Source: Micromonospora sp. WMMD1120
GTDB taxonomy: Bacteria; Actinomycetota; Actinomycetes; Mycobacteriales; Micromonosporaceae
Direction: 5' to 3'
Length of the DNA: 64,000 nt
NCBI RefSeq assembly: GCF_029626235.1
Contig: NZ_JARUBO010000005.1
Span: 3,380,501 to 3,444,500, forward strand
The notes under the pieces were generated by a model, which saw only the letters and a program-made list of their open reading frames with translations, was not told the origin of the DNA and ran no database searches. Below are positions 1 to 8,253 of the stretch, in pieces (within the stretch, counting starts at the first letter, position 1; each line of letters starts with the position of its first letter). The translations under genes were made by a program, and so were the position numbers.

Positions 1-555
1 TACGAGGGGAACACCCCGACCGACGAGCTGACCGGCAAGCGGGTGCTCATCATCGGCGCCGGGTCGATCGGCACCGCGGTGCGCGACCGGCTGGCCCCCT
101 TCGAGGTGAGCTTCACCCTGGTCGCGCGGAGGGCGCGGCCGGAGCAGGGGGTGCACGCGGTCGAGGAGTTGCCCCGGCTGCTGCCGGACGCGGACGTGGT
201 GGTGGTGCTGGTCCCGCTCACCGACCAGACCCGTGGCCTGATCGACAAGGACTTCCTCGCCGCGATGCCGGACGGGGCGCTGCTGGTCAACGCCGCCCGG
301 GGGCCGGTGGCGCACACCGAGGCGCTCGTCGCCGAGTTGGGCACCGGTCGGATCTCGGCCGCGTTGGACGTCACCGACCCGGAGCCGCTGCCCGCCGACT
401 CGCCGCTCTGGGCGATGCCGAACGTGCTGCTCACCCCGCACGTGGCCGGGTCGGTGCGGGGACTGCTGCCCCGGGCCTACCGACTGGTGGGTGACCAGGT
501 GCGCCGGTTCGCCGCCGGGCAACCGCTGATCAACACGGTGGTCGACGGCTACTGA
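1..555 (+). CDS. 2-hydroxyacid dehydrogenase, 5'-truncated
   Basis: C-terminal part of a D-isomer-specific 2-hydroxyacid dehydrogenase, an NAD(P)-dependent reductase of 2-keto acids; the first codons lie before the window and the frame is open from base 1. Visible are the Rossmann glycine motif (GAGSIG), the catalytic Arg in VNAARGPV, the Glu in DVTDPEPLP and the catalytic His in LLTPHVAGS, in the order usual for the family. The Rossmann fold sits where the family expects it, so probably only the N-terminal substrate lobe is missing. Substrate cannot be told from this part. The stop overlaps the end of the convergent gene by 7 bases. Confidence 0.9.
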   Translation, partial: YEGNTPTDELTGKRVLIIGAGSIGTAVRDRLAPFEVSFTLVARRARPEQGVHAVEELPRLLPDADVVVVLVPLTDQTRGLIDKDFLAAMPDGALLVNAARGPVAHTEALVAELGTGRISAALDVTDPEPLPADSPLWAMPNVLLTPHVAGSVRGLLPRAYRLVGDQVRRFAAGQPLINTVVDGY

Positions 556-941
556 TCGGACGCGTCCGCCGGCGCGTCGGGTAGCGGCTGGCCGGTCGCC
601 GCGACGACGCGGGGCAGATCCGCCCCCCGTACGGCCGGCAGGACGACGTCGTGGCCGTCGTCCAGCCGTGCCACCGCCCGCCCGCGGGTGTCGGTCACCA
701 GTTCGAGCACCCGGTCCCAGCCGATCCGGCGTTGCCCGACCAGCGCCCGCACCCGCAGTTCACGCGCGTCGACGTCGGTGCCGGCCCGCCAGGCCCACAC
801 CGCGACGGCGAGCGGGACGAGCAGCACCGGCAGTAGGTAGACCCGGGCGCTGGCCAGCGGCAGGGCGCCGACGAAGGCGACGATCGCGGCCACCAGGATG
901 GCCTGGTTGTGCCGGAAGCGGACGGTGCCGTGCTTACTCAC
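549..941 (-). CDS. PH-domain membrane protein
   Basis: Protein of 130 residues with two adjacent hydrophobic helices (about residues 13-50) followed by a short beta-rich part (about 55-120) like the bacterial PH domains of actinobacterial membrane proteins. The GTG at 941 was chosen because the protein begins just before the first membrane helix; an upstream extension in the same frame has no family-like sequence. Function unknown; the PH-like part probably faces the cytoplasm. It converges on the dehydrogenase gene with a 7-base overlap. Confidence 0.7.
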   Translation of the reverse strand: MSKHGTVRFRHNQAILVAAIVAFVGALPLASARVYLLPVLLVPLAVAVWAWRAGTDVDARELRVRALVGQRRIGWDRVLELVTDTRGRAVARLDDGHDVVLPAVRGADLPRVVAATGQPLPDAPADASDQ

Positions 942-1159
942 AGTGCGATGATCCCACCTTCGGCCGGTCCGACTCGCGGCGGGCGGTGCCGGCGGCGCGC
1001 GGTACGTCGTACAGTGACACGGGTCGTTGTCTCCTCTGAGTGACCGACAAGTAACGAAACCCGGCCGTCCATCGTTGTCAATCGTGGACAGCAGGCTCAC
1101 ACCGCCCGCCGTCCCGCACCGCCGCACCGCCCCCGTGCCCCCTCACGAAGGCGACCGCC

Positions 1160-3424
1160 GTGCTCCTCGCGTACCCGTCCCTCGTCACCCGCCGCGCGGC
1201 CCCGGAGGTCGCGACGTCCACGGCGGTGGCGCTGCTCCTGATCGCCGGTGCCGCCGACCTGGTCCCGACCTCGGTGGTGATCGCGCTGACCGCCGGTGCC
1301 GGCGCCACGGTCGCCGGCCTGCGGCTGTCCCGGCTGGCCACCCGGCGGTGCCCCGACCCGACTTCGCGGGCGCCGGGGGCGCTGCTCGACGCGGCGGTGG
1401 TGGCGGCCGGTCTCACCGCTGTCCTGCTGCCGCTGGTCGACCTCGGGCGCACCGCCGCCGTGCTGGTCGGACCGCTGGTCGTGGTGGTTCTCTCCGTGTT
1501 CGGTCTGCGTCGACTGCCGGGTCGTCCGCGTCCGGCGGTCGGAGTACGGGTGCGCCGGCTGGTCGAGTCCGCCGGCCCGGCGATCGGCCTGGCCCTCGCC
1601 GGCTGGCTCCTGCTGCCTCCGGGCGGTCTGCCGGTCCCCACCCGGTTGGCCGCCGCGTTGACACTCGGCGGGCTGGCCATGGCCGCGCTGAACGCGTTGG
1701 CGGGGCCACGGCGACGGTCCGGCCCGGCGCTCTGCCGGGGTGGCGTGTTGCTCATGGTGGGCGGGCTGGTGCTGCTGGCCACGCTGTCGTCCGCGCCGGC
1801 CGGTCGCGCGGCCCTGCTGGCCGTACCCCCGTTGGTGTCCGGCATGCTGCTCGTCGCCCTCGGCGCGGCCCGTGCGGTGGACGCCTGTGACGCGGCGGTG
1901 GCGCAGCCGGTCGCCGCGGCCTGGCCACGGCTGGTGCTGCCGGCGGCGGTGCTGCTGCTCGCCTCGGGTCTGCACCTGGGCACCGGTCGCGCACCCGACC
2001 GGACGAGCCTGTTGCTGGCTCTCGCGGCGGTGCCGCCCCTGGTGCTGCGGGAGCTGCTGGGTTCCGGTGACGCGTCCAACCCGGTTCGGCGGGCAGCCCA
2101 CCGCCGGGCGGCCGGCAGCACGGTCCGCCATCGCCATGCGACACCGACGCGTTGGCCGGCGCCGGCGGCCCCGCCGTCCGTCGGCAGCGGCGCCCGAGGT
2201 GACCGGGTGGCCCTGCTGGACGCCCTCGCGGCGATCGGTGACGTCCCGGTGCCGACCGGCGCGCTCCTGCTTGTTGACCTGCACGGCGCCGACGCCCTCG
2301 GTCCGACCGCCCGGGAGGACGTGCTGGCCGAGGCGGCGCATCGGACGCGCGGGGTGATCGGCGCCGACGACCTGGTCACCGGGTGCGCCGGTAGCGGTTT
2401 CGGGGTGGTCACCGCCGCCGGCCCGGTGCTGGCGTACGCCCTGGGCACCCGCCTGTTGGGCGTGCTCAGCTCGCCGTACGCGGTGGCCGGCGCGGTGCTG
2501 CGGGTGCAGCCGAGCATCGGGTTGGCCGAGGTGAGCGGGGCCGGGCCGGCGGACGTGCTCCGGCAGGCCGAGCTGGCCCGACGACGGGCGGTGCAGCTGG
2601 GCCGGGACCGGGTCGAGTGGTACGACGCGTTTCTGGAGGAGCAACTCGTGCGCCGGCTCGACCTGGAACGCGAGCTGCCCGGCGCGGTGGCGCGCGGCGA
2701 GCTGGACCTGGTCTACCAGCCGGTGGTGGATCTCGTCGACGGGCAGCCGGTGGGCGCGGAGGCGTTGCTGCGCTGGCGCAGTCCGGTGCTCGGCACCGTG
2801 CTCCCGGCCGAGTTGCTGCCGGTGGCGGAGGACCTGGACCTGGTCGGCGAGCTGGAGTGGTGGGTGCTGGACCGGGCGTGCCGGCAGCTGTCGAACTGGT
2901 CGGTGGGGGTGCGGGAGCTGTGGATGGCGGTCAACGTCACCACCCGGGAGCTGACCACGCCCGACTTCGTCCAGCGGGCGGCGGCGGTGCTGGCCGCGTA
3001 CGGGGTGCCGCCGGAGCGCCTGGTGGTGGAGGTGAGCGAGCCCCGGGTCGGCGGTGACCTGCCGACTGTGGTGGCGCGGCTGGCCGGGCTGCGGTCGCTG
3101 GGCGTGCGTACCGCGCTGGACGACTTCCGGGCCGAGCACGCCTCGTTGGCCCAGCTCCGCCGGCTGCCGATCGACCTGCTCAAGGTCGGTCCGGAGCTGG
3201 TGGGGGCCCGGTTGGACGGGCAGCCGCCGCTGATCGACGTTGTGGTCAACGTCGGCGAGCGGCTGGGCGTCGAGATCGTCGCCGAGGAGCTGGAGTCGTC
3301 GGCCCAGGTCGAGGGGGCGCGTCGGGGCGGTTGCCGGTACGGGCAGGGGTTCGCGGTGGCGCGTCCGGCGACGGCCGAGCGGGTGGAGGCGTACTTCGAG
3401 GAGTTTCCGTCGGCGTCCCGGTGA
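1160..3424 (+). CDS. membrane protein with degenerate GGDEF and EAL domains
   Basis: Protein of 754 residues. About 300 N-terminal residues form a multi-helix membrane region, followed by a remnant diguanylate cyclase domain and a C-terminal EAL phosphodiesterase domain. The GGDEF signature is replaced by a sequence around SGFGV, so cyclase activity is unlikely. The EAL motif is present (534-536), as is the Asn of VNVTT, but the Asp that follows the Lys in the KID motif is Gly (K675, V676, G677) and the DDFG motif reads DDFR. It may bind c-di-GMP or act as a non-catalytic partner. GTG start with GAAGG 8 bases upstream. A paralogue with intact motifs lies at 10213-12585. Confidence 0.85.
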   Translation: MLLAYPSLVTRRAAPEVATSTAVALLLIAGAADLVPTSVVIALTAGAGATVAGLRLSRLATRRCPDPTSRAPGALLDAAVVAAGLTAVLLPLVDLGRTAAVLVGPLVVVVLSVFGLRRLPGRPRPAVGVRVRRLVESAGPAIGLALAGWLLLPPGGLPVPTRLAAALTLGGLAMAALNALAGPRRRSGPALCRGGVLLMVGGLVLLATLSSAPAGRAALLAVPPLVSGMLLVALGAARAVDACDAAVAQPVAAAWPRLVLPAAVLLLASGLHLGTGRAPDRTSLLLALAAVPPLVLRELLGSGDASNPVRRAAHRRAAGSTVRHRHATPTRWPAPAAPPSVGSGARGDRVALLDALAAIGDVPVPTGALLLVDLHGADALGPTAREDVLAEAAHRTRGVIGADDLVTGCAGSGFGVVTAAGPVLAYALGTRLLGVLSSPYAVAGAVLRVQPSIGLAEVSGAGPADVLRQAELARRRAVQLGRDRVEWYDAFLEEQLVRRLDLERELPGAVARGELDLVYQPVVDLVDGQPVGAEALLRWRSPVLGTVLPAELLPVAEDLDLVGELEWWVLDRACRQLSNWSVGVRELWMAVNVTTRELTTPDFVQRAAAVLAAYGVPPERLVVEVSEPRVGGDLPTVVARLAGLRSLGVRTALDDFRAEHASLAQLRRLPIDLLKVGPELVGARLDGQPPLIDVVVNVGERLGVEIVAEELESSAQVEGARRGGCRYGQGFAVARPATAERVEAYFEEFPSASR

Positions 3425-3431
3425 CGCTGCC

Positions 3432-3450
3432 GGCTTAACCGGTTCAGTCG
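3432..3450. promoter_or_regulatory. operator-like site at the lacI 3' end
   Basis: 19-base site matching 4491-4509 at 18 of 19 positions. Its core TTAACCGGTTCA is nearly palindromic with a central CG, the usual form of LacI-family operators. It contains the TGA stop of the LacI-type gene (3444-3446). Binding is inferred. Confidence 0.55.
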
Positions 3451-4463
3451 TGTCGGGGTGGGGCGGTGCTGCCGCGCGGCGTCAACCGGGGCGTCTCGTC
3501 CTGCACCCGGCTGGCCGGCTGCCCGGCGACGACGGCGAGCAACTGCCGGGCGGCGTGCGCGCCGTACGCCGAGATGTCCCGGCCCAGGGCGGTCAGCGGC
3601 GGGTGCACCAGTCGGCACAGCGGCGAGTCGTCCCAGGCCACGATGGACAGGTCGGCGGGGACGGTCAGCCCCATCTCCTGGGCGACCGAGAGCCCGGCGA
3701 CGGCCATCACGTCGTTGTCGAAGATGAGCGCCGTGGGTCGCTGGGCGGCGCTGAGCAGACGACGGGTGGCCCGCCCGCCCTCTTCGCCGGTGTAGTCGGA
3801 CGAGACGGTCACCGCGTCGGCCAGGCCGAGCCGACGGCAGACCGCCACGAAGGCGTCGGTGCGGATGGCGGTGTGCCGCAGGTCGGGCAGGCCACCGACC
3901 CGGGCGATCCGCCGGTGCCCGAGCGCCACCAGGTACTCCACCGTCTCGGTCAGCGCCGCCGCGTCGTCGGACCAGAGGCTGGCCAGCTCGCCGGTGCCGT
4001 CCGGGCCGCCGATCACCACCGCCGGCAGGCGCAGCCGCTCCAGAGCAGGGATGCGGATGTCGTCGGTGCGCAGGTCGCAGACGAGCACCCCGTCCACCCG
4101 GCGTTCGCCCCACCACCGCCGGTAGACGGCGATCTCGGCGTCGTGGTCGGCGACCACCTGGAGGGTCAGCGCGTACGAGCGGGCGGAGAGCTCCGCCTCG
4201 ACACCACTGATCAACGCCATGAAGAACGGCTCGACGCCGAGGGTCCGGGCCGGCCGGCACAGGGCCAGGCCGATCGCCCCGGCGGTGGCGGCGGAGAGGG
4301 CGCGGGCGGCGCTGCTCGGGCTGAACCCGATCTCCGCGGCGATGGCCAGGATGCGCTGCCGGGTCGCCTCGGAGACGCCGGGCTGCCCGTTCAACGCGTA
4401 CGACACGGCGCCCTTGGACACCCCGGCGCGTCGGGCGACGTCGGCGATTGTCGGCCGCTTCAC
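3444..4463 (-). CDS. LacI-family transcriptional regulator
   Basis: Regulator of 339 residues: N-terminal helix-turn-helix (residues 4-24, TIADVARRAGVSKGAVSYAL), the hinge helix around SSAARALS, then a periplasmic-binding-protein-like sugar domain. Length is normal for the family. It is divergent from the beta-mannosidase gene, so it most likely represses that gene and responds to mannose-derived sugars; this is inference from position. The same 19-base near-palindrome lies in the divergent promoter region and at the gene's own stop codon, which suggests autoregulation, perhaps with looping across the gene. Confidence 0.92.
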   Translation of the reverse strand: MKRPTIADVARRAGVSKGAVSYALNGQPGVSEATRQRILAIAAEIGFSPSSAARALSAATAGAIGLALCRPARTLGVEPFFMALISGVEAELSARSYALTLQVVADHDAEIAVYRRWWGERRVDGVLVCDLRTDDIRIPALERLRLPAVVIGGPDGTGELASLWSDDAAALTETVEYLVALGHRRIARVGGLPDLRHTAIRTDAFVAVCRRLGLADAVTVSSDYTGEEGGRATRRLLSAAQRPTALIFDNDVMAVAGLSVAQEMGLTVPADLSIVAWDDSPLCRLVHPPLTALGRDISAYGAHAARQLLAVVAGQPASRVQDETPRLTPRGSTAPPRHD

Positions 4464-4490
4464 CGGCGTGCTCCTTTGCTACGGTTGCTT

Positions 4491-4509
4491 GGCTTATCCG
4501 GTTCAGTCG
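4491..4509. promoter_or_regulatory. operator-like site between lacI and beta-mannosidase
   Basis: Second copy of the 19-base site, core TTATCCGGTTCA. It lies 28 bases upstream of the LacI-type start codon and 32 bases upstream of the beta-mannosidase start, placed to control both. Inferred operator. Confidence 0.6.
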
Positions 4510-4541
4510 CCATCGTTCGATGCGGAAGGTGCGGTGAGGTC

Positions 4542-6992
4542 GTGAGCCGACAGGCACTCTACGACGGTTGGACGGTGCAGGCGTCCCCCGGACCGCAGGT
4601 TCCCGCCGAGATCGCCGGCCGACCGGTGCCGGCGACGGTGCCCGGCTGCGTGCACACCGACCTGCTCGACGCCGGGCTGATCCCCGACCCCTTCCTCGAC
4701 GACAACGAGCGGGCGGTGGCCTGGATCGGGCGCACCGACTGGGTTTACCGGACCACCTTCGTGCACCGGCCGGGCGGCGACGAACGGGTCGACCTGGTCT
4801 GCGCGGGGCTGGACACCGTCGCCACGCTCACCGTCAACGGCGTCGAGGTGGGCCGTACCGAGAACATGCACCGCGGCTACCGGTTCGACGTCCGGGCGCT
4901 GCTGCGCGACGGCGACAACGACCTGACGGTGCGGTTCGACTCGGCGTACCGCTACGCGGAGGCGCAGCAGGAACGACTCGGCGACCGGCCCAACGCCTAT
5001 CCGGAGCCGTTCCACTTCATCCGCAAGATGGCGTGCAACTTCGGTTGGGACTGGGGGCCGACACTGGTCACCGCCGGCATCTGGCAGGACATCGGCCTGC
5101 ACGCGTGGTCGACGGCCCGACTGGCCACCGTCCGTCCTCTCGTCACCATGGACGGTCGCGACGGCCGGGTGGAGCTGCACGTCGAGGTCGAGCGGGTCAC
5201 GGACGTCCCACTGACCGTCCGGGCCGCCGTCGCCGGCACCCGCGCCGACGTGGTCATCCCGGCCGGGCAGAGCACGGCCGTGCTGACCCTCACCGTCCGC
5301 GAGCCCGCGCTGTGGTGGCCCCGGGGGTACGGCGACCAGGCGCGGCACCCGATCGACGTCACGCTGCACGCGCCCGACGACGCCGTCCTGGACAACTGGT
5401 CGCACCGGATCGGGTTCCGCTCGGTGCGCCTGGACACGACCCCGGACGCGCACGGCACCCCGTTCGTGCTCTCGGTGAACGACGTCCCGGTCTTCGTCCG
5501 AGGGGTCAACTGGATCCCGGACGACGCGTTCCCCACCCGGATCACCCGGGACCGGCTGGCCGAGCGGTTCGACCAGGCCACCGCCGCCAACGTCAACCTG
5601 CTCCGGGTCTGGGGCGGCGGCCGGTACGAGTCGGCGGACTTCTACGACCTCGCCGACGAGCGCGGGCTCCTCGTGCAGCAGGACTTCCTCTTCGCCTGCG
5701 CGGCGTACCCGGAGGAGGAGCCGTTCGCCACCGAGGTGGCCGCGGAGGCCGCCGAGCAGGTCACCCGGCTCGCGCCGTACCCGTCGCTGGTGCTCTGGAC
5801 CGGCAACAACGAGAACATCTGGGGCTGGCACGACTGGGACTGGCAGGCGGCCCTCGCCGGGCGCACCTGGGGACGCGGCTACTACCTCGACCTGCTGCCC
5901 CGCATCGTCGGCGAACTGGACCCGACCCGCCCGTACTGGCCGGGCAGCCCCTGGTCGGGCACCGAGGAGATCCACCCCAACGACCCGGCGCACGGCACCA
6001 CCCACATCTGGGACGTGTGGAACACCGACGACTACACCAAGTACCGGGAGTACGTGCCGCGCTTCGTCGCCGAGTTCGGCTACCAGGGCCCACCGGCGTA
6101 CGCCACCCTGCGCCGGGCGGTGAGCGACGAGCCGCTGACACCCGACTCACCGGGCATGGCACACCACCAGAAGGCGGCCAACGGCGACGCCAAGCTCCAG
6201 CGCGGCCTCGACGCGCACCTACCCGCCCCGGGGGACTTCGACGACTGGCACTACCTGACGCAGCTCAACCAGGCCCGCGCGATCCAACTCGGGGTCGAGC
6301 ACTTCCGCTCCCACCGGGACGTCTGCGCGGGCACCATCGTGTGGCAGCTCAACGACTGCTGGCCGGTGACCTCCTGGTCGGCGGTGGACGGCGACGGCCG
6401 TCGCAAACCACTGTGGTACGCGCTGCGCCACGCGTACGCCGACCGGCTGCTCACCGTGCAACCCCGCGACGGAGGCCTGGCCCTGGTCGCGGTCAACGAG
6501 ACCGCCGAGGCGTGGACCGCGCCGGCCACCGTCACCCGGGTCACCCTCACCGGGGAGCCGAGGGCGAAGACCTCGGTCCACCTCGACGTTCCGGCGTACT
6601 CCTCGGTGGTGCTGGCGCTGTCGACGGAGCTGGCGCGGCCGGACGAGGGCCGGCGCGAGCTGCTGGTCGCGGAGGCCGGGGACAGCGCGGAGCGGGCGCT
6701 GTGGTTCTTCGCCGAGGACCGGGAGATCGACTGGCCGGCGGCGGAGTGGGACGCGACAATCGAGGCGGTCGACGGCGGGCAGCGGGTGCGGATCACCGCC
6801 GGCACGGTGCTGCGCGACCTGACGCTCTTCCCGGACCGGCTCGACGCGTCGGCGTCGGTCGACAAGGCCCTGGTCACGCTGCTGCCGGGCGAGTCGACGA
6901 CCATCACCGTGCGGTCCGGCGCCACGGTGGACCCCACCGCCCTCACGAGCCGGCCGGTGCTGCGCTGCGTCAACGACCTGGGCCGCGCCTGA
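4542..6992 (+). CDS. beta-mannosidase, GH family 2
   Basis: Protein of 816 residues with the full length and domain order of GH2 beta-mannosidases: N-terminal sugar-binding jelly roll (motif GWDWGPTL), immunoglobulin-like domain, TIM barrel and C-terminal beta domains. The probable acid/base Glu is E424 (WTGNNEN) and the nucleophile E511 (AEFGYQGP). It removes terminal beta-mannosyl residues from manno-oligosaccharides; no signal peptide is visible, so it should be cytoplasmic. GTG at 4542 was chosen because the protein begins at SRQALYDGW, the usual family start, with GGAAGG 12 bases upstream. It is probably controlled by the divergent LacI regulator. Confidence 0.93.
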   Translation: MSRQALYDGWTVQASPGPQVPAEIAGRPVPATVPGCVHTDLLDAGLIPDPFLDDNERAVAWIGRTDWVYRTTFVHRPGGDERVDLVCAGLDTVATLTVNGVEVGRTENMHRGYRFDVRALLRDGDNDLTVRFDSAYRYAEAQQERLGDRPNAYPEPFHFIRKMACNFGWDWGPTLVTAGIWQDIGLHAWSTARLATVRPLVTMDGRDGRVELHVEVERVTDVPLTVRAAVAGTRADVVIPAGQSTAVLTLTVREPALWWPRGYGDQARHPIDVTLHAPDDAVLDNWSHRIGFRSVRLDTTPDAHGTPFVLSVNDVPVFVRGVNWIPDDAFPTRITRDRLAERFDQATAANVNLLRVWGGGRYESADFYDLADERGLLVQQDFLFACAAYPEEEPFATEVAAEAAEQVTRLAPYPSLVLWTGNNENIWGWHDWDWQAALAGRTWGRGYYLDLLPRIVGELDPTRPYWPGSPWSGTEEIHPNDPAHGTTHIWDVWNTDDYTKYREYVPRFVAEFGYQGPPAYATLRRAVSDEPLTPDSPGMAHHQKAANGDAKLQRGLDAHLPAPGDFDDWHYLTQLNQARAIQLGVEHFRSHRDVCAGTIVWQLNDCWPVTSWSAVDGDGRRKPLWYALRHAYADRLLTVQPRDGGLALVAVNETAEAWTAPATVTRVTLTGEPRAKTSVHLDVPAYSSVVLALSTELARPDEGRRELLVAEAGDSAERALWFFAEDREIDWPAAEWDATIEAVDGGQRVRITAGTVLRDLTLFPDRLDASASVDKALVTLLPGESTTITVRSGATVDPTALTSRPVLRCVNDLGRA

Positions 6993-7021
6993 GTGGAGGC
7001 GTCACCGGTCACCGTCGGCAA

Positions 7022-7093
7022 GATCGTGCTTGATCCATGAAGTAGTGGTCTCCCGTACTGAGGAGGCCACTACTTCCGTGTTCGAGCGCGATC
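7022..7093. repeat. intergenic palindrome E (GATC/ATGAAGT type)
   Basis: Two 31-base arms (7022-7052 and 7063-7093) pair at 24 of 31 positions around a 10-base loop; the inner GAAGTAGTGG/CCACTACTTC pairs perfectly. It lies between the convergent mannosidase and lipoprotein genes and shares the TTGATC...ATGAAGT arm with the element at 39798. Confidence 0.75.
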
Positions 7094-7193
7094 ATCGCCT
7101 GCGGGTCGGCCGGGCGCGACGGGAGCGCGGCCGGGAACGGCGCTGCCCGGCCGGGCGAGTCTCCGCGCCGACCGGGCAGTCCGTCGATCGTGC

Positions 7194-8045
7194 TCAGTTG
7201 CCGGCGGTCAGGCCCTGCAGACCCTTGAGCATCTCGGCGAAGTCGAGGGTCTCCGCCGTCGGCGGCGTCTCGATGGTCACCGGCTTGCCGTAGTCGGTGT
7301 AGTCCATCACCAGGTCGCCCAGCGGGCCCATCTTCATGGCCGCCCGGCGGGGCCGGTACTGCTCGTCGACCCACAGGTCGGTGGTGATCTCCTTGACGCC
7401 CATCTTGGTCATCTGCTGCTGGACACCCGCCCGCAGCTTCTCGTCGACCTGCTGCAGGTAGGTCGCGATCGGGCTGGTGACGGTGTAGTGGACGGTGGCC
7501 GCCCCGTTGACCGTCTCCTGCCCCACCACCTTCGTGCCCTCGGTGGCGAGCAGCGTCTTGACCTGCTTGGTCGGGTCGACGTCCTCGAACTGCTTGCCGA
7601 GGTTCGTCCCGGACTGCTTGCCGGCTTCGCTGAGGTCCATCTTCATCCAGCGCTTGCCGTCCATCTCGGCGCGGTCCTTCTCCGCGATCTCGACGTAGAT
7701 GACGGCGCCGATCATCCGGACGACGGTGGCGTCGCCATTCGGGTCCTTCGTCGTCATCTCGGCCTTGACCGGCTCGCCGAGGTCGAGGACGCCACGCATC
7801 TCGACCTTCTCGCCGCCCGCGGTGCCCGACATCGAGACGGTCACCGAGTCGCTCTTGTCGGTGGCCTCGGCGGTCTTCTGCAGCGACCCCTTGAGGTCAC
7901 TCGCCAGCAGCTCCAGGACGCTGGGCTGCTTGGGCGAGTCGGACCCGCCGGACTCGTCGGACGTCGTGCCGCACGCGGAGACGGCGAGCGCGGTGAGCGC
8001 CGCGACCGCAACCGCCGCGGACTTCCTGCCAAATGACACGGACAT
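7194..8045 (-). CDS. LppX/LprAFG-like lipoprotein
   Basis: Lipoprotein of 283 residues: basic N-terminus, hydrophobic segment, lipobox VSAC, a short Ser/Gly/Asp-rich linker, then an all-beta domain like the LppX/LprAFG lipoproteins of actinobacteria, which bind or shuttle lipids at the cell surface. ATG at 8045 was chosen because it follows a GGAAGAGG ribosome-binding site and starts a proper signal peptide; an upstream in-frame ATG at 8117 would bury it. No operon partner is evident; its 3' end converges on the mannosidase across palindrome E. Confidence 0.8.
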   Translation of the reverse strand: MSVSFGRKSAAVAVAALTALAVSACGTTSDESGGSDSPKQPSVLELLASDLKGSLQKTAEATDKSDSVTVSMSGTAGGEKVEMRGVLDLGEPVKAEMTTKDPNGDATVVRMIGAVIYVEIAEKDRAEMDGKRWMKMDLSEAGKQSGTNLGKQFEDVDPTKQVKTLLATEGTKVVGQETVNGAATVHYTVTSPIATYLQQVDEKLRAGVQQQMTKMGVKEITTDLWVDEQYRPRRAAMKMGPLGDLVMDYTDYGKPVTIETPPTAETLDFAEMLKGLQGLTAGN

Positions 8046-8253
8046 GCCTCTTCCCCGTAGGAATCCGGGGCTCACCCCCGGATAGACCGACGACACGCTA
8101 GTCGACACGACCGACATCCGGGGACCGCGTTTCGTCGAGCCCTCCGCCGGGCGCGCGCTTCGACAGCGCCGGCATCAGGGATATTGGGATTTCCCGGTGG
8201 CGTGGATACCCCGATATCGATGTTTTTGTTGTGACTGAACGGGGATCGGACCG

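Noticed and set aside
1097..3139. Long minus-strand frame opposite the EAL protein
   Set aside because: Arg/Gln/His-rich shadow with no domain, signal or ribosome-binding site; the plus-strand EAL motifs are clear.
3240..6992. Single 1250-residue plus-strand frame
   Set aside because: The frame stays open across the antisense of the LacI-type gene, but only the part from 4542 has beta-mannosidase sequence; the upstream portion is high-GC noise.
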